NCBI RefSeq assembly: GCF_016097555.1
Contig: NC_054706.1
Coordinates: 44,670,765 to 44,734,764 of the forward strand
Origin: Gigantopelta aegis
Lineage: Eukaryota > Mollusca > Gastropoda > Neomphalida > Peltospiridae
Direction: 5' to 3'
DNA length: 64,000 nt
Part shown: in pieces, positions 31,201-44,570 of the stretch
How the letters are laid out: each line of letters starts with the position of its first letter
How positions within the stretch are numbered: the stretch's first letter is position 1
Notes under the pieces: generated by a model
Told to the model about the DNA's origin: nothing
The model's input: only the letters and a program-made list of their open reading frames with translations
The model's database searches: none
Program-made: the position numbers and the translations under genes

Positions 31201-34200
31201 TTTTCGTTTCAGAATACAACGTGTAGGCCTAATTAACAATTTAAATAACACAAGCTGTGACAAATTAACATAACAGGCAGACAACGCTGTTTACTTTTGA
31301 CTTTTTCATAATTCTTGACAAAATTTAAAATTTTTAAGTTTTAAAAAATTAAAAAAATAATTAAGTACCTTTTGTCAAATGTATCATATAAAAAAAAAAT
31401 ACCGTTGGGTCTGTTTTATTTACTTTGTACGAAACCAAGACAAGGGTCCGAAAATTGACTGGTGTCGACATACATTGCTATTTGTTGTTAAATCAAAGTA
31501 GGCCTTCATATTAGTAGTGAAAAATCAGAGCAAAGGTTACAGTTATAACAACTACATAAAGCATATTTGTCCAACAACTGAGTGCACTGTTTTATTCAAC
31601 GGGGCTTAGTGTTAACAAAATGTAAAAATCACTCTTCCATGACAAACGTTAGCGACATACCGCTGACTGAACTTACTCCTGGAAAAAAAACACCTGTCCC
31701 GTCTGCGCAGGCTCAACAGACTAAGCAGTGAACCAGTCCCAAGTTTAGCCAGCAAACGTTTCGCCAACGTTCACGAAGTATTTAGTTCCCAACGTGGCCA
31801 TTTGGTTTACGTTTTTCAGCTCGGTCTGGCTGAATGTAGCATCGGTAAATATGACACTACGCATTTGCCAGTAGTACTGCACACTGGCCAATCGTCAGTT
31901 TTACAGTGTGTGGCAATAGTAAAATGGTATTAATTTTTTAAACTTCGCGAAAATCGTAATTCCGTTTCACAATGGGAATTCCATGAATTCCGTCCCTTTT
32001 CCGCGATTGCAGAAAAATCACTGGGTCTAGATGTTATCTCCCTTAACTTGAATTTCAAGTGTTTGGCAATAATTCGGCCCCAGATAGTTTTGGTCCAAAT
32101 CTGTCCTGTCCCATTTAGAGCCCGATTTTAGTTATGTATTAAAATGAGATTGTTGAGTTACTGTGTGTCTTTACTTGTCTGTTTGAAACTCAAATATTAA
32201 TTATTTTAAATGTTCGACTTATATCTGTGTTACGCAGAATCGTCTCGTGCTTATCGTCATAATAACGAATTCTCCAGTCGTGAATGTCGTTTTAATCATG
32301 TCAGAAGTAATGTTCACCAGTGGAGGATGAAAACATGCTTCTATTTTCATGACTCGACTTTAGACGGTTTTAAAGACAATTATTTACAAAACCATATTCA
32401 GGATTTACAAGGCAGTATATGTGACGAAAATAAATATTTAAACCAAAAGTAAGGTAGCCGATTGGTAACTACTAGCAACACGCTGAAGCCTGGTAATTAT
32501 TATCACAATGCTTTTATTTAACTTTTAATGAGTACTACAATTTAAATGCATATCTTAGCAGTGCCATTAAAATATTAATTAGCTTAATTTTGTTTAATAA
32601 AATTATTGGGTATGGAATTTGTTAATGATAGTTAATAGTCGTTCACTGTTTTAGTGGAACTGGACACAAACAGTTGTATAATTACTATTTATCAACTAGG
32701 AATTACCCTTCACGAGTTCATTCGAATGTGGTTCTAATAACATTTACGACATTAGTAATGTGCCGTAAAATGGCACTAAAAGCATGTGATTTATATATTA
32801 GCTGGCTACGAAATATAAGTGGCTGGCGACTAAAATATTATACTTTACTGGCCAGGGAAGAGTAAATTTGAACATGCTTTGTAGAGCACTGCAACCATAA
32901 TCGACAGAAAGAAAATGGGTTAATTTTAGGGTTAGGGTTAAGAAAATCATATGATACAGTAATGATAAGAGTAATTATTAAATTTGTCAAAAGTTTAACT
33001 TAAACAAATAATATCTGCCAGTGTTCACAATTAAAATGTTTCGGGCAGTATCCCAGTTGGATAATAACATTTCAAAATCTGGTATCCCACCCGAGAATTT
33101 AGTATCCCAATTTTGGATGTGGTTACCTAACATTCAAATACAGCAAACAGCCAATTTTAATTTTAATAAATAAAAAGGCTGTATTGGTTGAAAACATTTT
33201 ATAATGGTTGTTTGCCTTTACAGTGTTTTTATCGACTTTGGAATTACTAGGCCTAATGAAGAAACACTTAGACTGGAAGGACACACCACAACAAAAACAA
33301 TAGAGACTTGGCGGTTCTAAGTCTCCAGTGTAAAATTAGACTGGGTACGAGTTGGGAGAAATATTGTTACGGCGTACGGGTATGAGCTCAAAAATACTGT
33401 TACGTACAATGTAACTCCGTCTGTAAATGATTACTTTCACTGTAAACGAAAAATAAAAACTCAGGATTAAAAACCCCCAACATTATATGGTATCCCGGTG
33501 GGATTCTGTGTTCTTGAAGTCTGGTATCCTCAGGATACCATTAATCTCAAACACTATCTGCAAAACAATTTGGGTATGGTGCCATACCCGTTTTACCCTC
33601 TGGCAGAAACCCTGCCGGTCTATTTACATTTGACTTATTTTTAAGAAATGTGCATACAAATCATGATTACAATGACATCAAAATACTATTTTTGTTTGAA
33701 AACCTTTCCAAAAGTAAAGTGCACAAATGAGAAAAAGACAAGTAGACATCAAAATATTTTTACACAAAGGGAAATTTTATGTATACATGACCGCCATTTT
33801 GCACTGTGTGTACTATATTAAATGGCGTGTAATATTAAACATAAAAATAAACTAAAGTTTTACACCGCTGTCGGTCTCGTCTGCTTCGCAGATTCATTGC
33901 ATAAGAATTTTGTTGACGTCACATGAAACGTCTCAATCTTGAAAACTATGGCTCAGTTTACGGAAGTAGCTGAAGAATGTCAACATTAGACTACAACATC
34001 ATGCATTTAATCTCATCAATACCGGCCTCGGTGGCATCATGGTTAGGCCATCGGTCTACAGGCTGGTAGGTATTGGGTTCGGATCCCAGTCGAGGCATGG
34101 TATTTTTAATCCAGATACAGACTCCAAACCCTGAGCGAGTGCTCCGCAAGGCTCAATGGGTAGGTGTAAACCACTTGCACTGACCAGTGATCCATAACTG

Positions 34201-37200
34201 GTTCAACAAAGGCTATGGTTTGTGCTATCCTGCCAGTGGGAAACACAAAATCCCTTGCTGCCTATCGTAAAAGAGTAGCCTATAGATGTGGCAACAGCGG
34301 GTTTCCTCTAAAAAACTGTCAGAATGACCATATGTTTGATGTCCAATAGCCGATGATAAGATAAAAAATCAATGTGCTCTAGTTGCGTCGTTAAATAAAA
34401 CAAACTTTACTTTTTTTTAATCTCTTCACAACAAAACATGGCATGGATATTAACATATGATGGTTGATTTTGACAATATAGTGAGCAAGGTAAACATTAT
34501 AAATTTCATAACATCTATCGTACATTACAATGTGCATGTGCAGAAACCATTTCCCGTTAATAGGCTGGTTCACGTTTACTCGAGGATACTTCTAAAATGG
34601 GACATAGAAAGTGTGGTTCTTTCTATGTCTGAATATTGTTATATACCCTATATATAACTGGTATTGAAAAGTTGTGACACCATGTTTCAACCTTTTCTCA
34701 ACCGAAATAGTGCAACAAATGGACACACAAACCAAAAATGTATAACTTACTGTAGTCACTAATTAAATAGTAAATTGTATTGACTTAATGTGTGCCCTGC
34801 ATGCACTATCCCTATTATTATAGTTTTTTGTAAATATTTTCAGTTTGGTCTGATGTAAGAAGAAAAGGAAACATGGTTTGAAAATAACAAAAATATACTA
34901 TTTTTGAGTGCAATTTAGAAAACAATCAGTTCAGAAATAAATAACTTGTAGGCCTAGTATCATGAAAACCCCTGAACCATGCATGCAGTCTATTTTCACA
35001 CAACTTGTTTTTAAGGAATCTACATACAACTGAACCCTGATACCAAAATACTTTTGTTGAATTAAAAAAACCATTTAAAAAAGGGGCACAAATGAGGAAA
35101 AGACAATTTGACATTAAACATATTTTTATAAAATTTATAGGGAAATGGTAATGAAATGTATGTATACATGACCGCCATTTTGCACTGTACGCACTATATT
35201 AAATGGTGTGTTGGCCTAATATTAAATAAATTTAATAAACAACAATTTTACACAGCTGTCATTGTTAGTCTCGTTTTCTTCGCAGATTCATTGCATAAAA
35301 GTTTTGATGACATCACAATAGCCCGGTTTATGGGAGTATCTGAAGAATGTCAACATTAGACCATGACATCCATTAATTTTAATCTCTTAACAAAAAATGA
35401 CATGTATTTTAACATAAAATTTGTTGGTTGACTTGGACAATAAATTGAACTAGGTAAAACATTATTTCATTAAATCTATCGTACATTACAATGTGCATGT
35501 GCTGAAACCATTTCCCGTTAATAGGCTTGTTCGTGGTTACTCAAGGATAAATTCCATAGCATTAAAAAAAGGCATTCCCCGTGGGACGGACTATGCAGAT
35601 ACAGTGTGGGATATCTGAAGTAAAAATGGCAGTCCTGACCCCTCTAGATTTCCTCTTTTTTACAGTTCACCAATTCCCACCCCGATATAGTCCACAGTAA
35701 AAAACAAACAAGTGCTGTGGAGAATTAAAAACCAAGAATTTGTCTTCCACAGCAATTTTTAAAAGAATTGCCATTCATGGGTAAAAGGGCCCACCGTCGT
35801 AGACATATTACAAATAGTCCGGGAGCCCAGAGAGGTTTAATTAGCATTGCGAGTACAAAAGGTCTGAGGCCTGGAATATGTAGGTGTGGGCTGTGGGACC
35901 CCCAAACGGCCATTCTTAAGTGTCATCTCCTGTACCAATCCGAGGGGCTGCCCCTCAAAATACCCCAAATTTTAAGTTTAATTAGCATGGTTGAGTACAC
36001 CAATCAAACCTACACCAAAATGTTCTCTGTTGATGTACTAATTAAGATCCACCATTCTTAAGTGTCAGCTCCTGTACTTAGTCTACTTAAGAACGCCTCT
36101 AATTAGCACTAATTAGAAGTTTAATTAGCATGGTTGAGTACATCAACGAAACTGATGCCAAAATATTCTTTAGGGTACCCTGACTAAGGATCAGTGATTC
36201 TTAAGTGTCAAAACCTGTACCGAATCCACTTAAGAACGGGTCAAAGGTCAAAATCCATCCAATTTCAGGTTTAATTAGCACGATCGAGTACATCACCGAA
36301 ACTAACGTTAAAATGTTCTCTGTTGATGTACTAATTAAGATCTACCATTCTTAAGTGTCAGCTCCTGTACTTAGTCCACTTAAGACTGCCACTAATTAGC
36401 GCTAATTGGAAGATTAATTAGCATGACTGAGTACATCAACGAAACTGATGCCAAAATATTCCTTAGGGTACTCCGACTAAGGATCAGTGATTTTTAAATA
36501 TCAACCTCTGTACTGAATTCACTTAAGGTGAAAGGTAACAATTTGCCCAATATTAGGTTTATTAGCATTCACGAGTACATCAAAACATTAATATGTTCTC
36601 TGTTGGTATGATAAACAAGACCCACGATTCTTAATGTCAACTCCTGTAGTTAGTCCACTTTAAATGCAATGAGTGTGAAATGAAAATGTATGATTAATAT
36701 AACTAAATAGTTTTCTATTTGATTGTAATATTATATGAATATGATGATATGACTATTTCCACATTTGAACAATGAAAGATTACATTTACTTTAATTCTCA
36801 ATGTGAGTGTTATAGCAGTGATACTATTTGCATGAACGAGAGTAACTGTTGTAATAGTTATACATACGTTGATCCATTGTTTTCACCAGTGTCTGGTGAA
36901 ATTCTGAATGTACTATTAGTTAACAATGAAAAGCCGGGTATACCAAACTTAAGATACAAGCTAGTTCACAGGGTCCATAGGTGATGGTTCTGGGCGATGT
37001 AATGGCCACTCATTTGAATAATAAATTTAGGTGAATTCTGTCCAAGTTACGAGCCACATGATATACTTTCGATTCCGCGCCATAACACATGACATAAAAA
37101 TGGGATTTCTCCAAAACTACAGCATGAATAAAGAATGTGAGTATGTGATTACTATAAATGCAGTCGAACTCCAGGACTAGATCAAAACAAAAAGTGCATC

Positions 37201-40200
37201 CCAAAATCTAAACTAAGTTATTAATGTGATAAAAAAAATTATTGGTCACCAGACAGAAAGAAAATTATTGATCAAAACAGAACTTGAGTTCCAGTCTGGT
37301 TCCATTTCATTGCCTGCCTAAACAACTTTCACCTTCCTTAATCTTCATCCTCAGAAAGGACTGCCTCATCTTCAGATGATACTGTCATGTCTTCCTCTTC
37401 AATGCTCTCATCATCAACGATCCCGTTTTCATCTGGATGAGAGTTTCTGGCAGTTGTGTTTCTTCATGGAATATTGGTTGATAATATCCATTGTAAAAAT
37501 CCCAACCATTTGATGCAGTTGGATATCAGTGAGATCGGCATTCACCCACATTTGTGCAACAAAGGATGCATGTTTCATGTGAATGTTTAGCTCTGCCTCA
37601 CATGGTGGAATGGCACTAGCATTTATGCCCTTCAGCTTCTCCAACGGATTCTGTATCGTTGACTTTGGTCCATAACCCTTTTCAAATATCTTGTATCGAA
37701 AGGTATCGAGTGTTGTCTTGCTTGTAGCCTTTGCTTCATAGATGCTAGCGGTAAATGTTTGCAGGGTATTTTGTGTGATATGATTGCTTCAATCGCCATA
37801 TCTTCAAATGCTTTTTGTACCTTTGTATTTTCCAGATTAGCAGATGGTCTCAACTTTCCCTTGCGAACAAATGATCCAGTGTAGTCACTACCGGTGAATG
37901 CATGGAATCCTGGTAGTGCTGCACATATCTGAGGGCCAAGTATCAAACTCAAACTTTCTGCAGTGATACAACATGATGACTGCTTTGTCAGTACATGACG
38001 CACGGATGACTATGTCTCCTTTTACCCCAGTCTTATGAGTGTCATCAACTGCTTTTGCATGAAGGCATATCTTGGTATCCGCCTCCTCGTGGTTATTTCT
38101 AGGGTCATCGACCACATCACACTTCAGAACTCCATCTACAACTTTGAAATGATGGCATTCCCCTGGAATATCAAGGTAGAGCTGGCAGCTTCCAATTATC
38201 TGTGCATATTGCTGGTCCTGCCACTCCCTTGCCAGGAACTGTGAAAGTTGGGTTTTGAATGATCAAAAACTCTGTTATCTGCTCCTCTTCTGCCTCACTC
38301 CATATCTTTCAAAGATGGCTGTGGCTAGTTGTCAAAGACGAGGTGAATTTGAATGATAGACAGTGCCATTGTTTGAATCAGAATGTTTCTTGCAAGTCCT
38401 TCGTAAGTTGAGGGTAGACAGTGAGGTAATGTATGAAGGTGAAATTGGCCGTCTACAATGCATACAGTGTGAATTCAGGGTGGCCTTTTCCGTCTTTCAT
38501 CTCTGATTCCAATAAATGGAAGGGAGCGCTTTTTTTGGTTTTTGCCATTGTTCCATCTGTGCTGCACATTGACAATGGTACAGGTGTGAGTGAATATTCA
38601 ACTATGAATGGCAAGTCCAGATTCCGTTTAGTTGCTAGTAACACCAGGTGAACCATAAGATCTTTGTACTCTCAAGTTCAGCTATTCTGTGGTCTTTAGC
38701 TCTGATTCTTCACACAATCATTTGTAAAGGACTTTATCTTCTCTTCAAATCTGTTGAGATTACTAATGCAGGACTGTAGGAATGCTCGGTGGTGTGACTG
38801 TCCATTTTCTGGAATGCTGAGCAGACTTTCCCGAATCTTGTCACTGGCAGCCTTCCCTGTGCAGATAATAGGACCTCAACAAAGGAGACCACAGGTCAAT
38901 AGTGATGCCTTGAAATCGAGATCATTCTAAACCCAACTACCACAGTTCCTGGCAAAGTTGTAGATGGAGTTCTCAAGTGGGAAGTGGTCGATGACCATAG
39001 ACATAACCACAAGGAGGCGGATACCAAGATATTCCTTCATGCAAAAGCAGTTGATGACACTCAGAAGACTGGGGTAAAAGGAGATACTGACATAGCAGTC
39101 ATCATGCTGTATGACTGCAGAAAGTTTGAGTCCCCACTGTGGATTGATGTTGGTACAGCTGCCAAAACTAACCACAGATATACCAATATAATCACTATTT
39201 ACCAGATACTTGGCCCTCAGATATGTGCAGCACTACCAGGATTCCATACATTCACCGGTAGTGACTACACTGGATCATTTGTTTGCAAGGGAAAGTTGAG
39301 ACCATCTGCTAAGCTGGAAAAGAATACCGAGGTACAAAAAGCATTTGAAGATATGGCATTGATGCAGAACTCAGTCATATCATACAAAATACCCTGCAAA
39401 TATTTACCGCTAGCATCTATGGAACAAAGGATATAAGCAAGACCACACTCAATGTCTTTCAATACAAGATATTTGAAAAGGGTTATGGACCAAAGTCAAG
39501 GACAAAAAATCCGTTGGAGAAGCTGAAGGCCATAATTGCAAGTGCCATTCCACCATGTGAAGCAGAGCTAACCATGCATATCAAACATGCATCCTTTGTT
39601 TCAGATTTGTGGGTGAATACCGATCTCACTGATACAACTGCCAGAAACTCTCATTTCTAGTTGAAAACGGGATCGATGATGATGAGAGCATCGAAGAGGA
39701 TGACATGACAGTATCATCTGATGATGAGGCAGTCCTTTTTGAGGATGAAGATTAAGGAAGGTGAAAGTTGTTTAGGCAGGTAATGAAATGGAACCCGACT
39801 GGAACTTAAGTTCTGTTTTGATCAATAATTTTCTTTCTATCTGGTGACTAATCAGGAAAATGAACCTTGAGTTGAATTTTGATCACATCAATAACTTAGT
39901 TTAGATTTAGGGACACACTTTACGTTTTGACCTAGTCGTGGAGTTTGACTGCATTTAGTATAATCATATACTCCCATTCTTTATTCATGCTGTGGTTTTG
40001 GAGAAATCCCATTTTTATTTCATGTGTTTTGGCACAGAATCGAAAGTATATCGTGTGACTTGCAGCTTGGACAGAATTCTCCAAAATTGATTATTTAAAT
40101 GAGTGGCCATTACATCACCCAGAACCATCACCTATGGACCCTGTGAACTAGCTTGTATCTTAAGTTTGGTATACCAGGCTTTTCACTGTTCAACTAATAG

Positions 40201-41313
40201 TACACTCAGAATTTCACTAGACACTGGTGAGAAGATCAAGTAAATGTAATCTTTCATTGTTCAAATGTGGAAATAGTCATATTATTATAGTCATATTATC
40301 ATATTCATATAATATTACAATCAAATAGAAAACTATATAGTTACTAGTATATTAATCATACATTTTCATTTCACGTTCATTGCATTTAAAGTGGACTAAC
40401 TACAGGAGTTGACATTAAGAATGACGGATCTTGTTTACCATACCAACAGAGAACATATTAATGTTTTGATGTACTCGTGAATGCTAATAAACCTGATATT
40501 GGGCAAATTGTGACCTTTGACCTTAAGTGAATTCAGTACAGGGGGTGATATTTAAGAATCATTGATCCTTAGTGGGGGTACCCTAAGGAATATTTTGGCA
40601 TCAGTTTCTTTCAACGTTAGTTTCGTTGATGTACTTGATCGTGCTAATTAAACCTGAAATTGGATGGATTTTGACCTTTGACCCGTTCTTAAGTGGATTC
40701 GGTACAGGTTTTGACACTTAAGAATCACTGATCCTTAGTCAGGGTACCCTAAAGAATATTTTGGCATCAGTTTCGTTGATGTACTCAACCATGCTAATTA
40801 AACTTCTAATTAGTGCTAATTAGGGGCGTTCTTAAGTAGACTAAGTACAGGAGCTGACACTTAAGAATGGTGGATCTTAATTAGTACATCAACAGAACAT
40901 TTTGGTGTAGGTTTGATTGGTGTACTCAACCATGCTAATTAAACTTAAAATTTGGGGTATTTTGAGGGGCGGCCCCTCGGATTGGTACAGGAGATGACAC
41001 TTAAGAATGGCCGTTTGAGGGTCACACAGCCCACACCTACATATTCCGGGCCTCAGACCTTTTGTACTCGCAATGCTAATTAAACCTCTCTGGGCTCCCG
41101 GTTTAAAATGATAAGTACTGGCATATAATGTACACCAGCTGTATACATTCTGCCATTGTTGAGAAGCTTTATTATCGGTAATGTTCTCTACCTACAGCAT
41201 TTTATATCTCAACGCTGTCATTAAGTTCGACCCTTGGGTTATGGGTTTCAGATCTTTTGAAATTGGACCCTGCATTTCATGTACTTTGAAATTTTTTAAA
41301 CAACTGTTCTCTT

Positions 41314-41344
<31 letters not shown>

Positions 41345-44300
41345 TTATAAAAGGTATCCATTAACTTCCAAGATTTTAGGGTACATAATTTTACTCTCTC
41401 TACCCTCTGGCTAAAACCCTGGTTGCCTAAAAACAAATTTAGGATTTGTTTATATATATGGTGTTGGTAATTTGTACATTCGTGTATACATACAGGGATT
41501 TATCCAGGCGTTGTACGTTACCGAACATCGGCACCTTCCCAGGGCTCGAACTTAACGGTGGCACCGACTGCAATTGTCGTCTTTGAGATGTCAATTGCTA
41601 TAGGTAGAGATCATCACCGATGGCAATTTTATGCCGTCGGTAAAGCTCCTCGATAATGGCAAAAATTGATACACCAGGGCTCCATTCCATGAAGCGATCT
41701 TTGCTCTAAGATCACCTTAATTGCATAACTACCTTATGCAGTTACGGTGATCTTAGCACTAAGATCGCTTTGTGGAACGGGGCGCTGGTGTACATACATG
41801 TAATATGTCAATATTTAATATTTTCACATTTGAAATGTGTACATACAGCAAAATAATCTTAAAACAAAATTGCCATAGGCAGGCTCAAAATTACTGTCAG
41901 TGGGGAGTTTCGCCCATAGCAATTCATTTAAAAATTACTGTCAGTGGGGAGTGTCGCCCATAGCAATTCATTTCAAAATTACTGTCAGTGGGGAGTTTCG
42001 CCCATAGCAATTCATTTCAAAATTACTGTCAGTGGGGAGTTTCGCCCATAGCAATTCATTTCAAAATTACTGTCAGTGGGGAGTTTCGCCCATAGCAATT
42101 CATTTCAAAATTACTGTGGGAGACAAATTCTTAAGTGACATCTAAGCTGAACAGACAAAAACAATTTCATGCTGTTTACACTGGTACTAAATGATTTGCT
42201 ATTCTAAGTAACACTAGGTGTAATGCAAATGGAAACAAGTCATGTACTGTACATCAAACTAGCTTCATTGCTGATAATGTTAACATTTTGTAATGAAACT
42301 GATCTAAACAATATATCAGTACATATACAAAATTGTTGTTCCTAGCTTATATATTTTATTTACCTGCAAAACAAATAGGAGTGGGAGTTAAATCAAAGAA
42401 ATTTAAGAACAGTTGTCTTCATTATATAACTCAAAATCAGAACAATCAAAATAGGTGAATTTTGTTTTGTTATTTATTTAATTAATTAAGAACAATGTAT
42501 TAAAGCAAATGAATATAATTATGTTTTAAATAATAATATATATATGCATAAATTTAATGGCCCCAAAAAATCCCAATTATGACTAAAATTGCACTAATTT
42601 TCCCAGTCCGATCAGCCACAGGACTGGTGAAAAATCCTGGGTAAATCCCTGACATATAATACCATTTGAAACCTATGATCTGTTTTGTTTGGTTTTTTAG
42701 ATACAGAACCATTGCCATCATGTTTGATGCAGACACTGGATGGCCAGAAGTCTTTCACAGTAAGTTTTATTATTCTTAATTAGTAGGTTTTGAAGTAGAA
42801 ACAGGGCAGCCTGCGAACAGTAAAAAGCAGTCCATTTATTAGACCTAGCAGGTGAAATAAAAATTACTTAAAAATTGTATGTCAATTTTCAAGAGACAGA
42901 TGTATATATACTCTTCAAAAGAAGAAACGCAAAACCACATTGTCGTAACATTTTGAGAATTGATTTAATTATTGAATGGTGAGTCCGATAATTACCAAAT
43001 GTTGCAGGATTGTTCACAATTCACTCTAGTCCATTGTGAGTAAGTGATAGGACACACCACCAAGGTCAAGGTCATCTGGAGTCAATACCGGGTGTGGCCT
43101 CCGCGTGTGTTGACAACTGCCTGGCACCGCCTGCCCATTGAAGCAACCAGAGTACGGATGACGTCCCGGGGGATGGTGGTCCACTCGGCCTGCAAGGCTG
43201 CTGCCAGCTCGGGCAGGGTCTGGGGCTGTGGTTGTCGCTGTCGGAGGCGTCGGCCCAACTCGTCCCATAGATGCTCAATTGGGTTCAAATCCGGTGATGT
43301 CGATGGCCAAGGAAGGACATTAATGTTGTTGTTCTGTAGGAAAGCCGTTGTGAGACGTGCTGTGTGAGGCCTGGCGTTGTCATGTTGGAACACTGCGTTG
43401 GCGTTGGCCATAACTGGAACGATGTGTGGCCGGAGGATCTGGTCAATGTTGAGGCCATTGTCGATGAATCTGGCACCACTGCAGTCGGAGTCGACGGTGT
43501 TGTGGTGTTAAGATGACACCTCGAACTGGACGTCTGGCACGAATTCCTACCTCACGTAGGCGGTTCCGTACGGTCTGGTCGGATATCCTGCGCAAACCTG
43601 GTATTGCTGCGGCTGTGGAGGTGGCAGTAGTCAATCGTTCCCGAAGGTGGCGTACCCGGATGTAGCGGTCCTGCCCGGGGGTAGTGACCCGTGGTCGACC
43701 GGATCTAGGGAGGTCACGTGTTGATCCATGTTGCTGGTAACGGTCCCACAGTCTGGAGATGGTGCTTGGGGACACATGGAATGCCCTGGCAACGGCCGTT
43801 CTGGATTCGCCTGCGTCTAGTCGGCCGATGGCATTGTTTCTCTGCGGTTCACTGAGACGTGGCATGTCCTGGATTGTCAACTGTCGGCCAGATACAGAGG
43901 CCAGGCAAGCGAACACCCTGCACTTTTATACTGTCGGTGTTCATGTTGCACGTGCAGACAACGCACGTGCAGTGGTGACATGGTTTGCACGTGGCTGCGT
44001 TTTTGCGAATATTCATATTTATGGAACTTTATTGTACAGTAGCTGCGTTTTATCGAATGTAACCGTGGGAATGTGTTTGGGACATGCAATGACCTTATAT
44101 TCACAAAGCATGAACCGGTAGGAAACATAAAATCGGAGTTATAACCCATTTGTACCCTTTTGCGTTTCTTTTTTTGAAGAGTATATATATGATAATCTCA
44201 TCTTCTATTTAGCTGAGGCTGAGCTTGAGATTCTTTTATGTTTTAATTTTATCATGCTCTAAAATACATCTCAAAGGTCCTAATTTTGCAAACACTGTCC

Positions 44301-44498
44301 CAAACCTTCCACTTTTATATTTCCGGGAGACCATATTTTGACAGGCCATGCATGTATTTCGTTTGGCCTGCTATTTAAACAAAATCAACAGCAGGCCATT
44401 GTTTACTTCCTGTTTCTAGCACTGATGACAAGAAAAATGTAATGCTGCCCTACCCAGTTTGCTACTGTGCCCTTCCTGTACTTAAAAATTTGTATGTG

Positions 44499-44570
<72 letters not shown>

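Larger units (their letters stand above)
35820..41104. mobile_element. ~5.3-kb palindromic element carrying nuclease-like protein remains
   Basis: The left end CCGGGAGCCCAGAGAGGTTT is exactly inverted at the right end (AAACCTCTCTGGGCTCCCGG). Similarity continues inward through both arms, to about 38275 on the left and about 38921 on the right, leaving a ~0.65-kb spacer. Arms diverge by scattered substitutions and indels, so this is not an assembly mirror. Each arm holds six ~145-bp repeats near the end and, further in, a diverged copy of the C-terminal half of a protein read towards the end. The spacer encodes the N-terminal half on the minus strand. No transposase I recognise is present. No target duplication is obvious. 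Confidence 0.75.

Noticed and set aside
35725-36061. Overlapping open frames at the left edge of the palindrome
   Set aside because: They are the non-coding terminal repeats of the element; the mirrored right end does not keep them in the same form.
35820-41104. Assembly collapse or mirrored contig as the cause of the palindrome
   Set aside because: Arms differ by many substitutions and indels (including a ~90-bp segment missing from the right arm), so it is an old biological inverted repeat.
41885-42117. Regularly spaced repeats suggesting a CRISPR array
   Set aside because: Contiguous 44-bp tandem repeat without spacers in a eukaryotic intron.
42701-42762. Frame [18 protein letters not shown] in TK2 exon 2, with an internal ATG
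   Set aside because: It does not keep phase with the P-loop exon; the TEPLPS.. frame does.
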